Source: an uncultured Clostridia bacterium (GTDB taxonomy: Bacteria > Bacillota > Clostridia > Christensenellales > Aristaeellaceae). From it: a DNA stretch of 64,000 bases. Location of the stretch: contig CAMJUL010000004.1 in assembly GCA_946408995.1 (NCBI GenBank), positions 17,353 to 81,352 on the forward strand, given 5' to 3'. Of the stretch, positions 42,821 to 50,982 are shown one piece after another. The notes under the pieces are model-generated. The model saw only the letters and a program-made list of their open reading frames with translations, had not been told where the DNA came from and made no database searches. Position numbers and translations under genes: made by a program. The stretch's first letter is position 1; the number at the start of each line of letters is the position of its first letter.

Positions 42821-43809
42821 GCACAAAGGATCGGAAATACCGCGCGCACTGGTATGACGGCCTGACGGAAGGGATCTCCATGCTGATTCCCTACCGGAAA
42901 AACAAGGTCTACCATACCATGCAGGCCAAGAGAGCCCGGACGGGGTATTTGTTTGTCCTTCCTTTCATCCTGGGGTTCCTTCTGTTCATGCTCAAGCCGC
43001 TCGTCGAGTCCCTGCAGATGAGCTTTTCAAAGGTCACCCTGATCCCCGGCGCCGGGTATGACAAGCCCTGGGCGGGCCTTTTGAACTACGAATACGCCTT
43101 CGGGGTGGACCCCTATTTCAACCAGTACCTGGTGGAAGAGATTAGCCGCATGGCCATTAACACCATCGCGACGCTGGTGCTCTCCTTCGTGGTGGCCGTC
43201 ATCCTGAACCAAAAGTTCAAGGGACGGACCCTGGCCCGGGCCATCTTCTTCCTGCCGGTCATTTTGTCCTCCGGCGTGCTGCCCGGCATCGAGAGCCAGA
43301 ACGAATTTTACAACATGATGGAGGGCGTCGCGGAGGCCGTGGCCAATTCCTCCGGCGTCAATTTGTCGGCGGCGCTGCAGGACCTGCTTTCGGTCTCGGG
43401 CGTGGGCAGCGGGGTGTTCGACGTCATTTTCCAGATGATCGACGCCATCTATGACATCGTCATGGCCTCGGGCATCCAGATTATCGTGTTCCTGAGCGGC
43501 CTGCAGTCCATTTCGCCTTCTCTCTACGAGGCGGCGGATGTGGAAGGGTGCTCCGCCTGGGAGGCCTTCTGGAAGATCACCTTCCCCATGGTCAGCCCGC
43601 TGCTGCTGGTCAACTGCATTTACACCATCATCGACTTCTTCATGAAGAACGACAACCGGGTGATGGAGCGCATCAACGAGGTCATGTACAAGCAGGCCAA
43701 GTTCGGAGAGGCTTCCGCCATGAGCTGGATCTATTTCGGCGTGGCCATTGCCTTTATCGGCATCAGCTCCTTCATTATTTCAAAGGCGGTGAAGACAGCC
43801 AATGAGTAA
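42817..43809 (+). CDS. ABC sugar permease (MalF-type), pair B
   Basis: 330 residues, six main membrane segments, with the EAA-like loop EAADVEGCSAWEAFWKITFP. An unusually long extracytoplasmic segment (about 155–205, ending before a helix) separates the central helices. GTG 42817 overlaps the DUF5696 stop by 4 bp. It forms the second permease pair with the next gene. Confidence 0.88.
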   Translation: MSTKDRKYRAHWYDGLTEGISMLIPYRKNKVYHTMQAKRARTGYLFVLPFILGFLLFMLKPLVESLQMSFSKVTLIPGAGYDKPWAGLLNYEYAFGVDPYFNQYLVEEISRMAINTIATLVLSFVVAVILNQKFKGRTLARAIFFLPVILSSGVLPGIESQNEFYNMMEGVAEAVANSSGVNLSAALQDLLSVSGVGSGVFDVIFQMIDAIYDIVMASGIQIIVFLSGLQSISPSLYEAADVEGCSAWEAFWKITFPMVSPLLLVNCIYTIIDFFMKNDNRVMERINEVMYKQAKFGEASAMSWIYFGVAIAFIGISSFIISKAVKTANE

Positions 43810-44812
43810 GGATAATACGGTCTTTCTTGGAAGCCGGGCGAATTTCTGGGACAGGAACCGTCTGTCCGAGGGCTATCTGCTGAAAAAAACCATCGGCCGG
43901 ATCTGTATTTCGGTGGTGCGGGCACTCTTGCTGTTCGGATTGTGCTTCATGATCATCCAGCCGCTGCTGACCAGGTTCTCCAAAGGCATCATGGAGGAAC
44001 GGGACCTGTACGATTCCACGGTGCGTCTTCTGCCGCGGCACGTGACGCTGGACAACTACCGCATCGTATTCGAACTGACCAGCTTTCCCACTTCGATGCT
44101 GAACACCTTCTGGACGTCCCTTTTGGTGTCGGTGTGCCAGATCATCTCCACCACCCTCGTGGCCTACGGCTTTGCCAGGTATGAGTTCCCGCTGAAGAAG
44201 TTCTGGTTCGCCTGCGTGGTGCTGCTCATCATTGTGCCGCCCCAGACCATTCAGACGGCCCTGTACATGAATTTTGTCAACTTCGACATCCTGGGGCTGT
44301 TCAAGCTGTTTACGGGAAGCACCATCAACCTGCGCACAAGCGTCCTGCCCTACGTGCTGATGAGCCTGACTTGCATGGGGCTGAAGAACGGCCTGTACAT
44401 TTACATGCTGCGTCAGTATTTCAAGGGGGTCCCCACAAGTCTGGAGGAAGCGGCCTATGTGGACGGCTGCGGCACCATGCACACCTTCGTCAAAATCATG
44501 CTGCCCGACGCTTTCCCCACCATCGCTTCCTGCTTCCTGTTCTCCTTTGTGTGGCAGTGGACGGACCTGTTCTATACCCGGAACTTCCTGTCCAGCTACA
44601 AGATCTACTCCACCGAGATGTCCACCATCGTCTCCCGCATGGCCCGGTATTTCGCCACCGAGCAGGGGACCGCGGTGGTCGTCCCCGACGGGCGGCAGCA
44701 GCAATTGATCTCCATCGCGGTGCTGGTCTGCTGCATCCCGCTGATCATCCTGTATTGCTTTACCCAGCGTACCTTTGTGGAAAGCCTTGCCATGTCCGGA
44801 AGCAAGGAATGA
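43802..44812 (+). CDS. ABC sugar permease (MalG-type), pair B
   Basis: 336 residues, CUT1 family, with the EAA loop EEAAYVDGCGTMHTFVKIML (20 residues) and LNTFW..LVSVCQIISTTLVAYGFARY. It overlaps the preceding gene by 8 bp. A terminator follows at 44828, and the cognate binding protein is expressed separately downstream. Confidence 0.9.
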   Translation: MSKDNTVFLGSRANFWDRNRLSEGYLLKKTIGRICISVVRALLLFGLCFMIIQPLLTRFSKGIMEERDLYDSTVRLLPRHVTLDNYRIVFELTSFPTSMLNTFWTSLLVSVCQIISTTLVAYGFARYEFPLKKFWFACVVLLIIVPPQTIQTALYMNFVNFDILGLFKLFTGSTINLRTSVLPYVLMSLTCMGLKNGLYIYMLRQYFKGVPTSLEEAAYVDGCGTMHTFVKIMLPDAFPTIASCFLFSFVWQWTDLFYTRNFLSSYKIYSTEMSTIVSRMARYFATEQGTAVVVPDGRQQQLISIAVLVCCIPLIILYCFTQRTFVESLAMSGSKE

Positions 44813-44827
44813 CCCATGGAGCCGATC

Positions 44828-44864
44828 GGCCCCGGGGACGAACGCCGTTCCCGGGCCTTTTTTT
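44828..44864 (+). terminator. Terminator closing the permease operon
   Basis: A GC-rich hairpin (left arm about 44829–44839, right arm GTTCCCGGGCC 44847–44857, small mismatch) with a seven-T run 44858–44864. Confidence 0.85.
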
Positions 44865-44896
44865 GCCCGGAATGTACAGGAAAGACAGAAAAACAC

Positions 44897-44925
44897 TTGC
44901 GTTTTTCCGTTTGACGGTATATAAT
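44897..44925 (+). promoter_or_regulatory. Strong promoter of the second solute-binding protein
   Basis: TTGCGT (44897–44902), 17 bp, TATAAT (44920–44925). It gives the binding protein its own transcript, as expected when binding protein must exceed permease. Confidence 0.8.
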
Positions 44926-44931
44926 GAAAAC

Positions 44932-45083
44932 AACGAGTCCGATAAAGCCGAGGGGCGAAAACAAAGAACTGTTTTGTTTGCAAAGCTGGGAAAACGTTTT
45001 CGTAACGCCAAAGCCGGTCGGGCCAAGGGGTTCCGCGCACCCAAGTGCCGCGGAAAATACTATTTTATACAGGAGGAATTTCC
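44932..45083 (+). other. Long, possibly structured 5' leader
   Basis: About 150 nt separate the promoter from ATG 45084. GGCGAAAAC (about 44953–44961) and GTTTTCG..CGCC (about 44996–45009) can pair over a distance, and ACGCCAAAGCC..GGGCC (45004 onward) loosely recalls the core of cyclic-di-GMP-I riboswitches but with an insertion and without a recognisable 5' half. No riboswitch class can be assigned. The leader might simply stabilise the mRNA. Confidence 0.35.
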
Positions 45084-46445
45084 ATGAAGAAGCTTGCAGC
45101 CATCGTCCTTGCCATCATGATGCTGTGCTCCTGCGTCAGCGTCCTGGCGGAAGCCCCCGAGGGATATCCCGAGGTGAAGGAAGGCGTCGATTTCGGCGGA
45201 AAGACCATCTACATCTACGACTACTGGTCCACCAGCTCTGACGAGCACAAGGCCGAGCCCACCGAAGAAGAGCAGGCCATGTACGACTATCGTGACTGGA
45301 TCATGAAGACCTACAACTGCCACATCACCCAGGTGCAGGATGGCGACTGGGGCTCCAACCCCACCCAGATGATGAACTTCGTCTCCGCCCCCGATGGCAG
45401 CTATCGCATCTATGTCATCGAGCCCGGCTCCGTGATGAACCTGGTCAACAACGGCTATTGCATGCCCTGGGATCTGAGCCAGTTTGCCGACGCCGAGGAT
45501 GACAAGTGGAACGACGCCGACATCGACTTCATGACCGTCGGCGGCAAGGTGTACGGTGTGGCCACCGGCGCCTCCGAGCCCCGTCAGTGCATGTTCTTCA
45601 ACAAGCGCATCCTGGCCGATGCCGGCATCGACTGGAACGAGATCTACGACCTGCAGGCCAATGGCACCTGGACCTGGGCCAAGTTTGAAGAGATCCTGAG
45701 CACCGTCCAGAAAGATACCGACAACGACGGCGTGATCGACATCTACGGCATGAGCGGCAACACCAGCGACATGGAACAGCTGTTTGTGCACCTGAACGGC
45801 GGCAGCTTCTTCGAGTTCAACGAAGAAGGCAAGCTGCTCCCCACCATGAACAGCGACGCCACCCTGGAAGCCCTGAACTTTGTCAAGAAGCTGTATGACA
45901 ACTACTACTATGTGGATCCCGACTCCACCGCCTGGAACTACTGGATCGAGAGCTTCAAGGCCGGCAAGTTCGCTTTCCTGGCCCACCAGACCTACGACGG
46001 CTTCAACGACACCTGCCTGCTGGACGGCATGGAAGATGACTGGGGCTGCGTGGCCTATCCTGTTCCCCAGGAAGGCGGCAACTACCTGACCATGATCAGC
46101 GACAACATCAACCTGATCCCCAACGTCTACAACGAGGAAGAAGCCTCCATGCTGTCCTTCCTGTTCGACCTGTGGACCAACGCCACCCCCGGCTTCGACG
46201 ATGAAGACGGCTGGATCGGCAACAAGTACAACAAGGTGTCTGACGACCGCGCCGTGGACGAGACCTACGCCATGCTGCGTCAGCCCGAGCACTGCTGCGG
46301 TGAGACCGCCCTGTACCTGGGCACCATCAACGACGTCCTTGGCCAGCCCCTGTTCTGGAACATTTCCTGGCAGACCCCCGCTGAGTCCATCGAAGCCGCC
46401 ATGCCCACCTGGGAAGGCCTGTGCAACGATTACAACAACAAGTAA
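45084..46445 (+). CDS. Extracellular sugar-binding protein, ABC importer (pair B partner)
   Basis: 453-residue family 1 binding protein. A signal peptide (residues 1–22; LCSCVSVLA–EA offers both a poor lipobox and a signal peptidase I site), then a mature acidic protein with YDYW and many Trp/Tyr residues that could stack on sugar rings. DTDNDGVIDIYG is a calcium-loop-like motif near residue 215. Codon choice is strongly biased to C-ending codons compared with neighbouring permeases, a sign of high expression. AGGAGG lies 7 bases before ATG 45084. A GH10 xylanase gene follows. Confidence 0.88.
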   Translation: MKKLAAIVLAIMMLCSCVSVLAEAPEGYPEVKEGVDFGGKTIYIYDYWSTSSDEHKAEPTEEEQAMYDYRDWIMKTYNCHITQVQDGDWGSNPTQMMNFVSAPDGSYRIYVIEPGSVMNLVNNGYCMPWDLSQFADAEDDKWNDADIDFMTVGGKVYGVATGASEPRQCMFFNKRILADAGIDWNEIYDLQANGTWTWAKFEEILSTVQKDTDNDGVIDIYGMSGNTSDMEQLFVHLNGGSFFEFNEEGKLLPTMNSDATLEALNFVKKLYDNYYYVDPDSTAWNYWIESFKAGKFAFLAHQTYDGFNDTCLLDGMEDDWGCVAYPVPQEGGNYLTMISDNINLIPNVYNEEEASMLSFLFDLWTNATPGFDDEDGWIGNKYNKVSDDRAVDETYAMLRQPEHCCGETALYLGTINDVLGQPLFWNISWQTPAESIEAAMPTWEGLCNDYNNK

Positions 46446-46465
46446 TCCTGATTCTTGCCTGATGG

Positions 46466-46492
46466 GGACCGCTCGAAAGAGCGGTCCTTTTT
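46466..46492 (+). terminator. Terminator after sugar-binding protein
   Basis: GGACCGCTC, loop GAAA, GAGCGGTCC (46466–46487), then TTTTT. It is a perfect stem. The xylanase start is 44 bp beyond, so xylanase expression depends on read-through or on an unseen promoter. Confidence 0.9.
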
Positions 46493-46535
46493 GGACGGCG
46501 GGTCCTCCCCGCCGCGGAAGGAAAAAGGGAGAACG

Positions 46536-48077
46536 ATGAAAAAAACGATTTTGATCCTGCTCGCAGCCGTACTTATACTTGCCGCCCCGGCGGCACGGGC
46601 AGAAGGAGGTTCTGTGACGGTATATCAAAGCAACTTTTCGGTGGGCATGGATGGCTGGTACGGCAGGGGGGACGCGGTGACGTTGACGCCGGGGCTGAAC
46701 TGGCTGAAGGTGGAGGGGAGAAAAAGCAGCTGGCACTCCCCGGGCAGGGACTTTGACCTGACGGAAGGGTGCCCCTACCAAATCAGCGTGCAGGTGAGGC
46801 AGGACGAAATGGACAGCGCGGAGATGATGCTGTCGGTCGCGCATACCCTGGACGGGAAGGAAACGTACGAAAACCTTGCCCGTGCCCAGGTCAAACGGGA
46901 TGCCTGGACCACCCTCCAGTGCACCTATACGCCGGGGTATTATGAGAAGTTCGTCCTGTATGTGGAGACGGTGGGGGCGCCGGAAATGTCCTTCGAGTTC
47001 CGCCTGTTCAGGCTTGAGGCGCCGGAAGGCTCCGAGGCCGCGCAGGCTGTGTCGCAGGATACAGGGGCACAGGAGCTTCCGAGCCTGAAGCAGGTCTACG
47101 CGGATGCTTTTGACTTCGGCTGCGCCCTGCCGGGCTATGCCGTGAACCGCAAAGAGGTGCGGGAATTGTTTCTTGAGCAGTTCTCCATCCTGACGGCGGA
47201 GAACGAGATGAAGCCGGACGCGCTGCTGGACGTCAACGCCAGCAGGAAGCTGGCGCAGGAGGACGAAACGGCCGCCGCGGTCCGCCTGGACCGGGCCAGG
47301 CCGCTCATGGATTTCGCAAAGGCCAACGGACTGAAGGTGCACGGGCATGTGCTGGTGTGGCACAGCCAGACGCCGGAGGCCTTTTTCCACGAGGGATACG
47401 ACACCGCCCGGCCGCTGGTGACCCGGGAAGTGATGCTGGGCCGCATGGAAAACTACATCCGGGGCGTTTTTGAGGCCGTGGAGGAAATGTATCCGGGGCT
47501 GATCGTGTCCTGGGACGTGGTGAACGAGGCCATTGACGACGGCACAAACCGCCTTCGGGACAGCAACTGGCTCAAGACCGTGGGGGAGGATTTCGTGGCC
47601 CGGGCCTTTGAGTACGCCCGCAAATACGCCCCGGAGGGGACGCTGCTTTACTACAACGACTACAACACGGCGGTGCCGGGAAAGCTCAAGGGCATCCTGG
47701 ACCTGCTTCAGGGCCTTTTGCCGGAGGGGAACATCGACGGGTATGGCTTCCAGATGCATCATACCGTGGGCTACCCCTCCATGGGGCTGATTACCTCCGC
47801 TGTGGAAAAGGTGGCCGCCCTTGGGCTGAAAATGCGCGTCAGCGAATTGGACGTGGGTATCGACGCCAACACGGAAGCGGACCTGAGAAGGCAGGCGGAC
47901 AAATACCGGGAGATCATGAGGCTGGTGCTCAGGTTCCGGGATGCGTTCGAGGCGGTGCAGGTCTGGGGCGTATCGGATCCCATGTCCTGGCGCTCCGGGA
48001 CCTTCCCGCTGCTGTTTGACGCGGGGCTGAACCCCAAGCCGGCTTTCTTCGCGGTGGCGGACCCGGCGGGTGCATGA
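46536..48077 (+). CDS. Secreted GH10 endo-1,4-beta-xylanase with N-terminal CBM
   Basis: 513 residues. A signal peptide (1–22, cleavage after ARA) precedes a CBM22/CBM4-9-like beta-sandwich (about 27–162), a short linker and the GH10 barrel (about 183–510). Catalytic residues: acid/base E331 in SWDVVNEAI, nucleophile E437 in RVSELDVGI. VHGHVLVWHSQTPEAF is the strongly conserved GH10 strand 3. It hydrolyses xylan outside the cell and makes xylo-oligosaccharides. Its place after the binding protein gene suggests what the importer carries. ATG 46536 follows AAAAAGGGAG. Confidence 0.94.
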   Translation: MKKTILILLAAVLILAAPAARAEGGSVTVYQSNFSVGMDGWYGRGDAVTLTPGLNWLKVEGRKSSWHSPGRDFDLTEGCPYQISVQVRQDEMDSAEMMLSVAHTLDGKETYENLARAQVKRDAWTTLQCTYTPGYYEKFVLYVETVGAPEMSFEFRLFRLEAPEGSEAAQAVSQDTGAQELPSLKQVYADAFDFGCALPGYAVNRKEVRELFLEQFSILTAENEMKPDALLDVNASRKLAQEDETAAAVRLDRARPLMDFAKANGLKVHGHVLVWHSQTPEAFFHEGYDTARPLVTREVMLGRMENYIRGVFEAVEEMYPGLIVSWDVVNEAIDDGTNRLRDSNWLKTVGEDFVARAFEYARKYAPEGTLLYYNDYNTAVPGKLKGILDLLQGLLPEGNIDGYGFQMHHTVGYPSMGLITSAVEKVAALGLKMRVSELDVGIDANTEADLRRQADKYREIMRLVLRFRDAFEAVQVWGVSDPMSWRSGTFPLLFDAGLNPKPAFFAVADPAGA

Positions 48078-48111
48078 CCCTCCCGAAGGAAAGAAAAAAC
48101 GAAAATGGGCC

Positions 48112-48140
48112 TTTTCAAATATCCTCCAAAAGGGTATAAT
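48112..48140 (+). promoter_or_regulatory. Promoter of BMP family gene
   Basis: TTTTCA (48112–48117), 17 bp, TATAAT (48135–48140). A second TATAAT lies at 48164–48169 without a clear -35. Confidence 0.6.
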
Positions 48141-48191
48141 ATGGAAAGGAGCCTACGGCTTACTATAATATGAATGAGAGGATTGGTTCGC

Positions 48192-49190
48192 ATGAAGAAA
48201 TTCCTCGCTCTGCTTCTGGCAGTCTCCATGATGCTGGGTCTGTGCGCCGTGTCCAGCGCGGAAGGCACCATCAAGATCGGCATGGTGACCGACGTTGGCG
48301 GCGTCAACGACAAGTCCTTCAACCAGACTTCCTGGGAAGGCCTGCAGGCGCTGGCCGCTGAGGACCCCACCTTTGAAGTGAACTACCTGGAAAGCAAGAC
48401 CGACGCGGACTATCAGACCAACATCAACACCTTCATCGAGGAAGGCTATGACCTGATCATCTGCGTGGGCTACATGCTGGCCGACGCCACCCGCGAAGCC
48501 GCCCAGGACAACCCCGAGCAGCTGTTCGCCATCATCGATGATTCTTCCATCGACCTGCCCAACGTTGCCTGCCTGATGTTCGCCCAGGAGCAGGCTTCCT
48601 ACCTGGTTGGCCTGGTCGCCGGCTCTGTCACCCAGAGCAAGACCGTGGGCTATGTCCAGGGCATGGTCTCTGACAGCATGAACCTGTTCGGCATCGGCTA
48701 CATCTCCGGCGTGCTGGAAGCCTGCCCCGAAGCCACCGTGCTGCAGTACAACGCCAACAACTTTGGTGACGCTGCCGGCGGTTCCACCGCTGCCAAGGAT
48801 ATGATCACCAAGGGCGCGGACGTGATCTATCACGCGGCCGGCGGTACCGGCATGGGCGTGATCGAAGCCTGCAACGAAGAAGGCATCTGGGCCATCGGCG
48901 TGGATACCGACCAGAGCATCCTGGCCCCCGAGCATGTGATCACCTCCGCCATGAAGCGCGTGGACGTGGCCTCCCAGGACATCTCCAAGGCGGTCAAGGA
49001 CGGCGCGTTCACCGCGGGCGTGCATCTGTATGACCTGTCCAACGGCGGCGTGGACCTGGCCCCCACCCGGGATCATATCCCCGCTGAAGTGCTGGAAAAG
49101 GTCGAGGCTGCCAAGGCTGCCATCATCGCCGGCGAAAAGACCGTCCCCACCAGCGTGGCGGACTGCCCCGCCTTCGAACTGGCCAAGTAA
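48192..49190 (+). CDS. BMP family nucleoside-binding protein (PnrA/BmpA-like)
   Basis: 332 residues. A signal peptide leads to TIKIGMVTDVGGVNDKSFNQ, the classical BMP start, followed by GYMLADATREAAQ, GVDTDQS and related blocks. Members bind purine nucleosides and feed BPD_transp_2-type ABC importers; the matching ATPase and permeases are encoded at 52.7–56.3 kb. Codon bias towards C-ending codons indicates high expression. No canonical lipobox is seen (LGLC lacks a small residue at -1). ATG 48192 follows GAGAGGA; longer in-frame ATG 48174 has no site. Confidence 0.92.
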   Translation: MKKFLALLLAVSMMLGLCAVSSAEGTIKIGMVTDVGGVNDKSFNQTSWEGLQALAAEDPTFEVNYLESKTDADYQTNINTFIEEGYDLIICVGYMLADATREAAQDNPEQLFAIIDDSSIDLPNVACLMFAQEQASYLVGLVAGSVTQSKTVGYVQGMVSDSMNLFGIGYISGVLEACPEATVLQYNANNFGDAAGGSTAAKDMITKGADVIYHAAGGTGMGVIEACNEEGIWAIGVDTDQSILAPEHVITSAMKRVDVASQDISKAVKDGAFTAGVHLYDLSNGGVDLAPTRDHIPAEVLEKVEAAKAAIIAGEKTVPTSVADCPAFELAK

Positions 49191-49211
49191 TCCTTTAAAG
49201 CAAAACAAACG

Positions 49212-49244
49212 CAGCGCCTGCCGTGTGAACGGCAGGCGCTGTTT
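49212..49244. terminator. Terminator after BMP gene, probably bidirectional
   Basis: A perfect 13-bp stem, CAGCGCCTGCCGT / ACGGCAGGCGCTG (49212–49241), loop GTGA, then TTT. A-rich sequence on the other side allows it to serve the convergent alarmone-synthetase gene. Confidence 0.85.
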
Positions 49245-49308
49245 CCATGATACGATGAAAGGGTTTGTGCCCTTTGCTGTCCTGCAAAGGACTGGCGGTC
49301 AGGATGGA

Positions 49309-50022
49309 TCAGCGTTCCATCTGGAGACGGTTCCGGATCTGGAGCATTTTTTGATCCAATCTGGCGCTTTCTTCCGCGCAGGCTTCCAATTCACTCGCCA
49401 GCTGCCGCGCCGTTTCGGGATCGAGGTCCTTTTTATACCGCAGCTTATGCTCGAGGCTTGCCCAGAAATCCATGGCAATGGTCCGCATCTGCACCTCGAC
49501 GAACATGTCCTTTTTCCCGTTTTCGGTATAAATGGGGGTGGAAACGATCAGATGCAGGCTTCGATAGCCGCTGGGCTTTGGATTTTGAATATAATCCTTG
49601 CGCTGGATCAGCTTTACATCCTCCTGTGCGAGAAAGCATTCCTCGATCTGATAGAGGTCGTCGATAAAGGAGCAGACGACCCGTACCCCGGCGACATCCC
49701 GCAGGTTTTTCTCCACCGAATCCAGGGAAATCGGCAGGCCGAGCTTCTGCAGCTTCCGGATGATGCTGTCAAGGGCCTTCACCCTTGACTTGATGGATTC
49801 GATCGGGTTGCGTTCCCCCTGGATGGAGAGCCGGCTGTTGAGAATGTTGAATTTGGTTTCCACCTCCATCACGGCGCACTGATAATCCATCAGCATGCTG
49901 TAAACAGGGTCAAAATCGGCGTGAAGCTGCTCAAGATACCGGTCGATGTCGGTTCCGTCCCGGGGCTGCATCAGTTCATTCCGGGCGGGATCGGCCGGAA
50001 CGATTTTGTGGGGATCCATCAT
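49309..50022 (-). CDS. Small alarmone synthetase (RelA/SpoT synthetase domain)
   Basis: 237-residue single-domain (p)ppGpp synthetase without hydrolase, TGS or ACT domains. Conserved blocks: DVAGVRVVCSFIDDLY, NPKPSGYRSLHL and VEVQMRTIAMDFWASLEHKL, which hold the GTP- and ATP-site residues. Closest by architecture to RelQ/YjbM or RelP/YwaC, and these cannot be separated by eye. The start is one of two adjacent ATGs at 50022/50019 after AAAGGAG. Gap 50023–50139 shows no gene. Confidence 0.9.
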   Translation of the reverse strand: MMDPHKIVPADPARNELMQPRDGTDIDRYLEQLHADFDPVYSMLMDYQCAVMEVETKFNILNSRLSIQGERNPIESIKSRVKALDSIIRKLQKLGLPISLDSVEKNLRDVAGVRVVCSFIDDLYQIEECFLAQEDVKLIQRKDYIQNPKPSGYRSLHLIVSTPIYTENGKKDMFVEVQMRTIAMDFWASLEHKLRYKKDLDPETARQLASELEACAEESARLDQKMLQIRNRLQMER

Positions 50023-50139
50023 GTGAGTCTCTCCTTTAACCGTGATGAGATCAATTGCGCAGTGGAGCGTCCGGCCGCATTCTCCTCGGTTAAACGCTCC
50101 GTTTTGCTTATGCGGGCGCCAAAGGCATCCTTTCGGCGT

Positions 50140-50982
50140 TTACACGACGAAAGCCCTTTCGGCCCCCAGGGACCGGGCCAGGGAGGCATAGCTTTCCGCC
50201 AGGGCTGGACCAGTCTCAAACTCCCCAAGGACCTTCCGGTATTTCTCCCGGACGCCAAAGGGCCGGTAACGGATGAGTTTGTAGGGGACGCGGGGGCCGA
50301 TGACGCCGGCGACGAAGGAGACGGTCTCCCGGTTCTCGTTGTCCCGGTCCGGGAAGACCACGGTGCGGACCTCCTGCAGCTTGCCCCGGGCAAGCAGGTA
50401 CCCAAGGTTCCACAGCACCCGGTCCGGCGAAACGCCCAGCAACGTCCGGCTCCAGGCGGGGGAGACGGCCTTCACATCCAGCATCACGCCGTCGCTTATG
50501 TCCAGCAGCCGGCTGTCCTTTTCAAAATCAAAGGAACCGTTGGAATCAAGAAGACAGGTCTTGCCCATCTCCCTTACGGCGGGGAACAGGTCCAGCAGAA
50601 AATCATTCTGCAGGGTGCATTCCCCGCCGGAGACGGTGATGCCGTCGATATAAGGGGCGGCGCGGCGGATTTCCCGGAGGACCTCCTCCACGGTCATCCA
50701 GGTGACCCTGGGGGAGGCGTCGTGAGGACAAAGCCGGATGCAGGTGTCACAGGATACGCAGGCGGCGCTGTCCCAAACCACCTTCCCCTCCGGCCCCAGG
50801 GACAGGGCATGGGCGGGACAGGCATCTACGCAGGCCCCGCAGTGGGCGCAAAGGTGAATGGTCTCCGGATTGTGACAAAAGAGGCAGCTGAAGGTGCAGC
50901 CCTGGAAGAAAATGCTGGTGCGGTTGCCGGGACCGTCCACGTTGGAGAAGGGGATGATCTTATTGACCGGCGCTTTCTTCAT
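50140..50982 (-). CDS. yjjW: YjjW-type glycyl radical enzyme activase
   Basis: 280-residue radical SAM protein. The SAM cluster is C29xxxC33xxC36 in GCTFSCLFC. A ferredoxin-like insert binds two more 4Fe–4S clusters (C45, C48, C51, C55; C75, C78, C81, C85), as in activases of the pyruvate formate-lyase type. ITVSGGECTLQ is the GGE motif. It abstracts H from the glycine of the partner YjjI. ATG 50982 with GGAGGG 9 bases upstream lies inside the last 23 bp of yjjI, so the two are coupled. Confidence 0.92.
   Translation of the reverse strand: MKKAPVNKIIPFSNVDGPGNRTSIFFQGCTFSCLFCHNPETIHLCAHCGACVDACPAHALSLGPEGKVVWDSAACVSCDTCIRLCPHDASPRVTWMTVEEVLREIRRAAPYIDGITVSGGECTLQNDFLLDLFPAVREMGKTCLLDSNGSFDFEKDSRLLDISDGVMLDVKAVSPAWSRTLLGVSPDRVLWNLGYLLARGKLQEVRTVVFPDRDNENRETVSFVAGVIGPRVPYKLIRYRPFGVREKYRKVLGEFETGPALAESYASLARSLGAERAFVV

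Noticed and set aside
39500..42826. A 1108-codon minus-strand frame opposite the Yip1 and DUF5696 genes
   Set aside because: Antisense shadow; no ribosome site and no recognisable domain.
44932..45083. Cyclic-di-GMP-I riboswitch call
   Set aside because: Only part of the core is recalled, with an extra base, and the 5' half and GNRA tetraloop helix are missing; kept as an unassigned leader.
45060..47762. A 900-codon minus-strand frame opposite the sugar-binding protein and xylanase
   Set aside because: Shadow of highly biased, C-ending codons; spans two genes with strong evidence and a terminator.
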